The notes below the pieces were generated by a model. It made no database searches. It saw only the letters and a program-made list of their open reading frames with translations, and was not told the origin of the DNA. A stretch of DNA of 32,553 nt. Origin: JAEUIG01 sp046349775 (GTDB lineage Bacteria; Planctomycetota; Planctomycetia; Planctomycetales; Planctomycetaceae). Both the position numbers and the translations under genes were made by a program. Below are positions 23,789 through 30,124 of this stretch, in pieces. The stretch is from NCBI GenBank assembly GCA_046349775.1, contig JAXMBS010000062.1, positions 1 through 32,553 on the forward strand. The letters run 5' to 3'. Positions within the stretch are counted from its first letter, which is position 1; every line of letters starts with the position of its first letter.

Positions 23789-24058
23789 ATGGCCGAACGC
23801 CGACCTCTTCGCAGACGAATTGGACTATTTGCGCTCGCAGCCGGCCTGTTGCTGACATGGTATGTCGCGATAGGGCCGGTGATTTGCATGCTTGCATACG
23901 TCCGCTTTCCAGACGCAATCCCGTTCGTAGAAGTCGTATTTCGCCCGTTGATTTACTGGCGAACGCATCCGGAACTGCTCGGGGCGAAACTGCACCAGAG
24001 CTATTGGGAATGGTGGGACAAGATTATCGTGAACCTCGTCAATCGCGGGGTGATTTGA
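23789..24058 (+). CDS. Small membrane protein of unknown function
   Basis: An 89-residue protein with a basic N-terminus (MAERRPLRRRIG) and one hydrophobic helix at about 12-36 (LFALAAGLLLTWYVAIGPVI), then a Trp/Tyr-rich outer part (LIYWRTHPELL, SYWEWWDKIIVNL). I do not recognise a family. The hydrophobic profile and positive-inside start argue that it is real. The codon use is less GC-rich at third positions than its neighbours, which could mean a fast-evolving or acquired gene. It lies after coaC and converges with fabI. Confidence 0.6.
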   Translation: MAERRPLRRRIGLFALAAGLLLTWYVAIGPVICMLAYVRFPDAIPFVEVVFRPLIYWRTHPELLGAKLHQSYWEWWDKIIVNLVNRGVI

Positions 24059-24109
24059 GACAAACCCTCCTGGCGTCCCGAATCTATTTCGGATTGGATC
24101 GACCCACTC

Positions 24110-24922
24110 TTACTCCTGCCCGCTGCGCATCGCGCGTTCCACCAGCTGCTTGTCGAAGTAGTTTACTTCCATTCCCGCATCGATCACGATCCGCTGCGCA
24201 TTGATGCCGGATGATCGCGGCGATATCAGAAATGCCGCCGCGTTTGCGACCTCCTCCGTCCGCACGGCCGCTTTGCGCAGGGTGGCCTGTTCGGCGAATA
24301 AGTACGAATCGACGTAGCCGGGAATCCCCGCAGACGCCGACGTCTTGAGCAGCCCCGGGCAGACGGCGTTGAAGCGCACGCGCGAGAACTCCGCAAACGA
24401 CTTGGCGAGAAAGCACAGCGAGGAGTCGAGCGCCGCCTTGATCGGCGCCATGTAGCCGTAGTTTTCCGCCGCCATGCGGGTGGTGCTGATCGAGATCGTC
24501 ACGACGCTGCCGCGCTCGCGGTCGAGCAGGTCCTTGAACGCCCCGGCGAGCGCCGTCAGTGAAAAGCAGGAGATGTCGACCGCCCGCAAAAAGGCAGCCC
24601 GCGGCGTCTCGTGAAACGGCAGCCAGCCGGCCGAGTAATCGGCGAAGGCGATCGAATGCACGAGTCCCAGCAGGCGGCCGCGGTCCCTGGCGACATCGCC
24701 GGCCAGCTTGTCGATCTGGTCCTGGTGCTCGACGTCACAGACGTAGACCGGCGCCTCGCCGACCAGCTTCTTCACTGATTCCCGCCGCGCCTCGCTGCGC
24801 ACGGCGTACAACACGTCCGCCCCCGCTTCGGCCAGCACGCGGCCGACGTGGTACGCCACGCTTTTCTTGTTAGCGACGCCCAGAACGAGGATCGGTTCGC
24901 CGGTGAGTTGCAGAAAGTCCAT
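24110..24922 (-). CDS. fabI: Enoyl-[acyl-carrier-protein] reductase FabI-like
   Basis: A 270-residue short-chain dehydrogenase/reductase of the FabI group, which performs the last reduction of each fatty-acid elongation cycle using NAD(P)H. It has the FabI-style nucleotide motif ILVLGVANKKSVAYHVGRVL (11-30), SIAFADY (90-96) and the catalytic Tyr155-x6-Lys162 in ENYGYMAPIKAAL. The tyrosine at the position of E. coli Tyr146 is replaced (SISTTRM instead of SYLG), so it is a divergent FabI. The C-terminal GINAQRIVIDAGMEVNYF fits the family. ATG 24922 is used; TTG 24934 is possible. Upstream is a repeat-filled gap to the TatD-family gene. Confidence 0.88.
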   Translation of the reverse strand: MDFLQLTGEPILVLGVANKKSVAYHVGRVLAEAGADVLYAVRSEARRESVKKLVGEAPVYVCDVEHQDQIDKLAGDVARDRGRLLGLVHSIAFADYSAGWLPFHETPRAAFLRAVDISCFSLTALAGAFKDLLDRERGSVVTISISTTRMAAENYGYMAPIKAALDSSLCFLAKSFAEFSRVRFNAVCPGLLKTSASAGIPGYVDSYLFAEQATLRKAAVRTEEVANAAAFLISPRSSGINAQRIVIDAGMEVNYFDKQLVERAMRSGQE

Positions 24923-24929
24923 GTCGAAT

Positions 24930-25064
24930 CTCAAAAGACGGCACGCAGATCACGCAGATTAACGAGATTGGCTCAGATTTATCAGCTGAGGAACGGCAGC
25001 GAATCTTGCCGGTTCGATTTCATCTGCGCGAATCTCTGAAAGCCGCGAAATCTGCGTCCCTGCT
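24930..25064. repeat. CGCAGAT/ATCTGCG-word inverted repeat
   Basis: GGCACGCAGATCACGCAGAT and AACGAGATTGG on the left face ATCTGCGCGAATCTCTGAAA and GCGAAATCTGCGTCCC on the right. The same words recur at 26560-26600. It fills the gap between the TatD-family gene and fabI. Confidence 0.65.
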
Positions 25065-25838
25065 TCATTCCAGTGCAAACAGCCGTTTCGCGTTCGCCGT
25101 CGTCTGTGCGGCGAATTCCTCCAGCGACACGCCGCGCAACTGGGCGACCAGCTCTGCTGTGTGCCGCACCCAGGCCGGTTCGTTGCGCTTGCCGCGGTTG
25201 GGGACCGGCGCGAGGTACGGCGAATCCGTCTCGACGAGGATCCGGTCGGCCGGCACGCGGGCCGCGATCTGCCGCAGCTCTGCGCTTTTTTTGTATGTGA
25301 TCATTCCGGCGAACGACAGGTACATCCCCAGTTCTAGGCACACGTCGGCCGTCTCCGAACTGCCGGCGAACGAATGCATCACCCCGTGCAGCCCCCCCTG
25401 CCCCGCCGCACGGCGGAGCTGTACGACAACGTCTGCATCTGCTTCGCGGCAATGCACGATGAACGGTTTGCCGCTCCGCCGCGACAGGTCGAGGTGCAGG
25501 TCGAAATAGTCCTGCTGGACTTCGATCGGCGTGTGATCCCAGTAGCGGTCGAGTCCCGTCTCGCCGATCCCGACGGCGCGTGGCTGTGTGACTAGCTGCT
25601 CAATCTGTACCCAGTCGTCCGGCTGTGCGACGGCGGCGTAGTTCGGATGAATCCCGACGGCCGCATAAACACCTGGAAATTCGGCGGCGATGGCCAGGGC
25701 TGCCCGGCTGCTGGCGAGCGTGGTTCCGATCGTCACAATTCGCGTCACCCCGGCCGCGGCGGCGTTTGTTACGACGTCGGTCCGGTCGAATGAGAACGCG
25801 TCCTCGTCGAGATGTGCGTGGGTGTCGACGAGGTGCAT
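25065..25838 (-). CDS. TatD family metal-dependent hydrolase (DNase)
   Basis: A 257-residue TIM-barrel amidohydrolase of the TatD family, whose members are metal-dependent exo- or endonucleases. Metal ligands are evident: His7 and His9 in VDTHAHLD, Glu in GIGETGLDRYWD, His in FIVHCREA, His in VMHSFAGS and Asp in LVETDSPYLAPVPNRGKRN. The length is typical. ATG 25838 begins directly at the first metal motif; 14 upstream codons in frame are not conserved-looking. It may be co-transcribed with fabI downstream, although a word-repeat spacer of about 140 bases separates them. Confidence 0.93.
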   Translation of the reverse strand: MHLVDTHAHLDEDAFSFDRTDVVTNAAAAGVTRIVTIGTTLASSRAALAIAAEFPGVYAAVGIHPNYAAVAQPDDWVQIEQLVTQPRAVGIGETGLDRYWDHTPIEVQQDYFDLHLDLSRRSGKPFIVHCREADADVVVQLRRAAGQGGLHGVMHSFAGSSETADVCLELGMYLSFAGMITYKKSAELRQIAARVPADRILVETDSPYLAPVPNRGKRNEPAWVRHTAELVAQLRGVSLEEFAAQTTANAKRLFALE

Positions 25839-25884
25839 CGGAACATCCGAAAGTCGACTGGCGAAACTCGAATCCAGCACTACT

Positions 25885-25960
25885 CAAATGTCAGAAAGTC
25901 GAATGACTCGCGATTCCGAGTCATTTTGACATTCGACATCTGGGCATTTTTACATTTGTC
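25885..25960. repeat. CAAATGTC inverted repeat with 9-base palindromic core
   Basis: The core AATGACTCG (25902-25910), loop CGATTC, CGAGTCATT (25917-25925) is perfect. The flanks repeat CAAATGTC, GTCGAATG, CATTCGACAT and TACATTTG in inverted order. It lies upstream of the TatD-family gene. Confidence 0.75.
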
Positions 25961-26025
25961 CAAAGAGGGCACTTCAATCTCAATGGGACTTTGCCATCGA
26001 GCAACCTGAAGGCTGGACTCCAACT

Positions 26026-26466
26026 TTACGCCGTGACGCCGGAGCGGAATTTCCGCTTGGCAATCAGCTCCTGCAGCTCGCGATGATGACCAGCGGCCTG
26101 ATCGGCGGCCGCGGAAATCACGTGCCGGGCGGCCTCGTCGTCGCCGGACTCCAGCGCAGCAGCCGTCAGCTCGTCGGCGAGGTACTGCTGGTCATCGAGG
26201 AGCTGGTCCAGCAGGTAGTCCAGCGCGACGTAGTGCAGGCTCGTGTACTCCGATGGATACTGCCCGTAAGCGATGCGGTGGCCGCGTTCGTCCAGGAGCG
26301 CCGCGAACTGCAGTACGGTCTCGCGCTGTTCGGCCACCATCCGCTCCACGGCGGTCTGCTCGGCGGCTTCCTCCTCGCTGGCCCACGGCCAGCTCTCGCC
26401 GACGTACTGCAGGAGGCTCCGGCCGAGGTCGATCAGGAGGTCGTTCAGTCGGTCGCTGGGGAACAT
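26026..26466 (-). CDS. Helical protein of unknown function
   Basis: A 146-residue acidic, strongly helical protein (ATG 26466). It looks like a four-helix bundle: MFPSDRLNDLLIDLGRSLLQ, then AVERMVAEQRETVLQFAALL, SLHYVALDYLLDQLLDDQQY and AADQAAGHHRELQELIAKRK. Glu, His and Tyr residues at heptad-like spacing resemble ferritin-like bundles, but I cannot see the paired ExxH metal motifs, so that remains a guess. It has no signal peptide or membrane segment. It follows nuoN on the same strand after a 145-base repeat-containing gap, so it may be the last gene of that transcript or independent. Confidence 0.65.
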   Translation of the reverse strand: MFPSDRLNDLLIDLGRSLLQYVGESWPWASEEEAAEQTAVERMVAEQRETVLQFAALLDERGHRIAYGQYPSEYTSLHYVALDYLLDQLLDDQQYLADELTAAALESGDDEAARHVISAAADQAAGHHRELQELIAKRKFRSGVTA

Positions 26467-26469
26467 GGG

Positions 26470-26605
26470 GGCAGAGGCCGGAGGTCAGAAGCCAGAGGTC
26501 GGGAAAGTGGTGCTTGGTCGTTTGGTGTTTGGTGCCACCCGATAAGAGACTCAACGCTTATCTGCGTCACTCTCTTAAATCTGCGTCATCTGCGTGCCGC
26601 TACCG
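26470..26605. repeat. Mixed spacer of three word-repeat families
   Basis: GGAGGTCAGAAGCCAGAGGT (like 3907-3940 in reverse complement), then GTGGTGCTTGGTCG/TTTGGTGTTTGGTGCCAC (26509-26540), then ATCTGCGTCATCTGCGTG (as at 24930-25064). It lies between nuoN and the helical unknown gene. Confidence 0.55.
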
Positions 26606-26611
26606 CGCCGC

Positions 26612-28303
26612 TCACTGGAACAGGACGCGGGCGACTTCGTGAGCGGTGCGGGTCAGGCGATCCTGCAGGTGCGAGGCGCCGAGCAGGAAAATCGGGATCG
26701 CGATCAGGGCCGTGTACCAGCCGACGACGCCCGGCGTCCGCAGGACGCGACGCTCGGCCGGCTCCGGATTGATGAACATCGCCTTCAGCACGCGGAGGTA
26801 ATAGAACAGGCTGAACACGGTGTTGGCGCCGGCGACGGCCAGGAGCGCCCACATCGACCAGTGCAGGTAACCGGCCTTGAAGACTGCCATGAAGATCAGC
26901 AGCTTGGCGAAGAACCCGCCGAACGGGGGCAGGCCGACCAGGCTGAACATCGCCACCGCCATGCAGATGCAGAGCACCTTTGTGGCCGTGTTCTGGTGGA
27001 CGAGGCCATTGTAGGCGTCGATGTTCTCCGAGTAGGTCTCGTTGCGGAGCAGTGCCACAACCGCGAACGCCACCAGGTTCATGAACAGGTAGACCCCGAG
27101 GTAGTACATCAGCCCTTCGACGCTGCGGACCGACGCGTCGGCAAGGTCCGGCTGCGAGAAGCCCGAAGACGCCGGCGCGCCCCACAGCACCAGCAGTGCC
27201 GCGACGGCCATCACCATGTAGCCGGCATGGGCGATCGTGGAGTACGCCAGGAGCCGCTTGACGTTGTTCTGTGAATACGCGGCGAGGTTCCCCAGCGTCA
27301 TGCTGATGGCGGCAATCACCGCCAGGCCAATCCCCAGGAACGACCGCAGGTCGTACAGCACTTCCTCGCCGCCGCCGAATGCGAGGACAAACCGGACCAG
27401 CAGTGCGAACGACGCGGCTTTCGACGCGACCGACAGGAAACCGGCCACCTCGGCCGAAGCCCCCTCAAAGGCGTCCGGGCACCAGAAGTGGAACGGGGCG
27501 AGCGACAGCTTGAACGCCAGCCCGACCAGCACCATCATGATGCCGAGGACCAGGGTGACGGCGGTGGCGCTCGTCGGAGCGAAGGGCTGACCCTGCATCA
27601 CGGTGACGAACCGTTCGGACAGTTCTCCCAGGTTTCCAGTGCCAAGCAGGCCGGCCAGCAGTGAGATGCCATACAGCATCACGCCCGCCGCCCCGGCGCC
27701 GTACACGACGTACTTCAGCGCCGCCTCGCTGCTCTGCCGGCGTCCCTTGAGGAAGCCGACCATCGCATAGCTGGGCACGCTCATCATCTCCACGCCGACG
27801 AAGATCATCAGCAGGTGATTCGCGCTCGAGGCCAGCAGCATGCCGACGGTGCTGCCCAGCAGCAGCGTGTAGAAGTCCGGACCGTCTTCGTTGTCGGGAA
27901 TGCCGGTCAGCACGGTCAGGGCGATGACCAGCACCGAGAACAGCAGCAGGCCCAGCCGGATGAAGAGCGTGAACTGGTCGTGCATCAGCAGGCCCGTAAA
28001 GTAAGCCCCCTGCGTGCCGACGCCGTCTTCGGTGATGTGCGCGGCGTTAAACAGCCAGTCGAGACCGGAATCCAGCGGCGTCGCCGTCTTCAGGTACATG
28101 AACTGGGCAAACACCCCCAGAAACGCCACCAGCGCGCCGAGCAGCGCGATCCAGCAGGCGGGCAGCTTCTGCACGCCGAGCAGCATCCGCGCCAGCAGCA
28201 GCAGGACGATCGTGGCGCACAGCACGAGTTCCGGCGCGAAAATCTGCGCCGCTCGCGGCAGGTCGCCGTGGATCAGACCGTTGAGGAGGGTTTCGAAGGT
28301 CAT
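26612..28303 (-). CDS. nuoN: NADH-quinone oxidoreductase subunit N
   Basis: A 563-residue antiporter-like membrane subunit of respiratory complex I, with about 14 transmembrane helices; it pumps protons across the inner membrane. Key charged residues are in place: the Glu in FVGVEMMSVPSYAMVGFLKG and the Lys in GLAFKLSLAPFHFWCPDAFE, followed by the broken-helix Lys region SVASKAASFALLVRF. It is longer than E. coli NuoN, with extra loop sequence near residues 72-105. ATG 28303 starts MTFETLLNGLIHGDLPR. It is last of nuoL-nuoM-nuoN, with a repeat-filled 129-base gap after nuoM. Confidence 0.96.
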   Translation of the reverse strand: MTFETLLNGLIHGDLPRAAQIFAPELVLCATIVLLLLARMLLGVQKLPACWIALLGALVAFLGVFAQFMYLKTATPLDSGLDWLFNAAHITEDGVGTQGAYFTGLLMHDQFTLFIRLGLLLFSVLVIALTVLTGIPDNEDGPDFYTLLLGSTVGMLLASSANHLLMIFVGVEMMSVPSYAMVGFLKGRRQSSEAALKYVVYGAGAAGVMLYGISLLAGLLGTGNLGELSERFVTVMQGQPFAPTSATAVTLVLGIMMVLVGLAFKLSLAPFHFWCPDAFEGASAEVAGFLSVASKAASFALLVRFVLAFGGGEEVLYDLRSFLGIGLAVIAAISMTLGNLAAYSQNNVKRLLAYSTIAHAGYMVMAVAALLVLWGAPASSGFSQPDLADASVRSVEGLMYYLGVYLFMNLVAFAVVALLRNETYSENIDAYNGLVHQNTATKVLCICMAVAMFSLVGLPPFGGFFAKLLIFMAVFKAGYLHWSMWALLAVAGANTVFSLFYYLRVLKAMFINPEPAERRVLRTPGVVGWYTALIAIPIFLLGASHLQDRLTRTAHEVARVLFQ

Positions 28304-28334
28304 TGGAGGTTGTCGCCGTAATCTCGGCGTTGGC

Positions 28335-28432
28335 GTTCCCAGAGGATTGAAGGATCAGAGGAGCAAAGGATCAGAGGGGAATACGAATCGAAGTCTTACC
28401 TTTGCACCTTCGCTCCTTGACTCCTCTGCTCC
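28335..28432. repeat. GGAGCAAAGGA/TCCTTGACTCC-word inverted repeat between nuoM and nuoN
   Basis: AGGATTGAAGGATCAGAGGA and GCAAAGGATCAGAGG on the left face CCTTTGCACCTTCGCTCC and TTGACTCCTCTGCTCCTTA on the right. It begins at the nuoM stop codon side and lies inside the likely nuo transcript. Confidence 0.7.
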
Positions 28433-30049
28433 TTATTTTCCAAGGATCGACGTCACCTGCTGCGGCATCTGGTGCAGCGCGCTGTAGCCGCTTGCCAGCG
28501 TGTTCGTCAGCAACTCGGTCGATTCTTTCATCATCCCGAACATGCTCCCGGGAAACACTCCGAGGAGGATCGCCAATACCAGCAGCGTGACGCCGACGAA
28601 CTTCTCGCGGCCGTTCCACTCCAGGAGTGCTTCGGGATGCGGGCCCTTGTATTCCGGTCCGAGATACACCCGCTGGATCGTCCACAGGATGTATCCGGCG
28701 GTGAGGATCACGCCCGACGCGGCGATGACGGCCAGCACGTGGCTATAGCTCCAACTGCTGATGACCGTGAACGCCTCGCCGATGAAACCGCACAGGCCCG
28801 GCAGGCCGAGGCCGGCGAAGAAAATGCCGACCGCCACGCCGCCGTACCACGGCATTTTCTGCATGATGCCGCCGAACTCGTTCAGGTTGCGGTGGTGCAC
28901 CCGGTCGTACAGGACGCCGACGCAGAAGAACATCCCCGCGCTGGAGATGCCGTGCGCCAGCATCTGGAACATGGCGCCGTTGATGCCCATCAGCCAGTAG
29001 TCGCGATCGATCGTCTTGCCGGTCGCCGTATCGATCTTCCAGATCGCCAGCCCCAGCAGGACGTAACCCATGTGGCTGACCGAGCTGTAGGCGACGAGCC
29101 GCTTGAAGTCGGTCTGGGCCATGGCGGCGAACGCGCCATAGATGATGCTGAACACGCCGATGGCGACCAGCGTGTAGGCCGCAACCTGCGCGCCGTACGG
29201 GCAGAGTGGGAACGCGATACGGATGATGCCGTAACCGCCCATTTTCAGCAGCACGCCCGCCAGGATCATGGAGATCGGCGTCGGCGCCTCGACGTGCGCG
29301 TCCGGCAACCAGGTGTGGAACGGGAACGTCGGCACCTTGATGGCGAAGCCGATGAACAACAGGATGAACGCGAGCAACTGCAGCCCGCCGTCCTCCAGCA
29401 GCTTGCCGTCCTTCGCCATTTGCGACAGTTCGACGATGTTAAAGTTGTTGCCGCCGGCGAAGTAGAACATCAGCATCGCGATCAACAGCAGCACGCTGCC
29501 CGCCAGCGTATACAGGAAGAACTTGATCGCTGCGTACTCGCGTCGCGGCCCACCCCACACGCCGATCAGGAAGTACATCGGCAGCAGCATCACTTCCCAG
29601 AACACGTAGAACAGGAAGAAGTCGAGCGCCATGAAGACGCCCAGCATGCCGGTCTCCAGCAGCAGGAACAGGATCAGGTAGCCGCGGACGTATTTCTCGA
29701 TGCTCCACGACGCGATCATCGCCAGGAAACTGACGAGCGTGGTCAGGATCACCAGTGGCAGACTGATGCCATCGATTCCGAGCCGATAGAACACGTTCCA
29801 CGTCGGGATCCAGTCGAACTGGACATTCATCTGGAACGCGCCGATGTAGTCGCCGGCACCGGTGGCCGGGTTGAATCCGCGCCACATTTCGAGCGACAGC
29901 GCCAGCGTCGCCGCCGTGATAAACAGTGCGAACTTGCGCATGCCTTCGACCGCTTCCTTGTCGAAGAACGACAGCAGGATCGCGCCGATCGTCGGCAGGA
30001 AAATCGTCAGCGTCAGCAGCGCGGCGGGTGCGAACAGGGGTTCGTTCAT
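28433..30049 (-). CDS. nuoM: NADH-quinone oxidoreductase subunit M
   Basis: A 538-residue antiporter-like proton-pumping subunit of complex I, about 14 helices. The pump residues are visible: Glu in YVFWEVMLLPMYFLIGVWGG, Lys in GFAIKVPTFPFHTWLPDAHV and the broken-helix Lys in GVLLKMGGYGIIRIAFPL. The family motif ISSAGMFFCVGVLYDRVHHR follows near residue 365. It starts at ATG 30049 (MNEPLFAPAALLTLTIFLP) with a weak AAAGAA upstream. The length is normal. It follows nuoL with copy 3 of the GTAGGGTGGGC repeat in the gap, and precedes nuoN. Confidence 0.97.
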   Translation of the reverse strand: MNEPLFAPAALLTLTIFLPTIGAILLSFFDKEAVEGMRKFALFITAATLALSLEMWRGFNPATGAGDYIGAFQMNVQFDWIPTWNVFYRLGIDGISLPLVILTTLVSFLAMIASWSIEKYVRGYLILFLLLETGMLGVFMALDFFLFYVFWEVMLLPMYFLIGVWGGPRREYAAIKFFLYTLAGSVLLLIAMLMFYFAGGNNFNIVELSQMAKDGKLLEDGGLQLLAFILLFIGFAIKVPTFPFHTWLPDAHVEAPTPISMILAGVLLKMGGYGIIRIAFPLCPYGAQVAAYTLVAIGVFSIIYGAFAAMAQTDFKRLVAYSSVSHMGYVLLGLAIWKIDTATGKTIDRDYWLMGINGAMFQMLAHGISSAGMFFCVGVLYDRVHHRNLNEFGGIMQKMPWYGGVAVGIFFAGLGLPGLCGFIGEAFTVISSWSYSHVLAVIAASGVILTAGYILWTIQRVYLGPEYKGPHPEALLEWNGREKFVGVTLLVLAILLGVFPGSMFGMMKESTELLTNTLASGYSALHQMPQQVTSILGK

Positions 30050-30060
30050 GACGTTCTTTT

Positions 30061-30124
30061 GTAGGGTGGGCAGTGCCCACCGACCTCATCGATTTTTAAT
30101 GCTGGTGGGCACAGCCCACCCTAC
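30061..30124. repeat. GTAGGGTGGGC family inverted repeat, copy 3, overlapping the nuoL stop codon
   Basis: GTAGGGTGGGCAGTGCCCAC (30061-30080) faces GGTGGGCACAGCCCACC and CTAC (30104-30124) across 22 bases. The CTA at 30121-30123 is the nuoL TAG stop codon on the minus strand. One base in the left loop differs from copies 1 and 2. Confidence 0.85.

Noticed and set aside
28472..30064. 530-codon plus-strand open frame opposite nuoM
   Set aside because: Same reason: low-complexity Arg/Gln/His/Asp product antisense to a clear gene.
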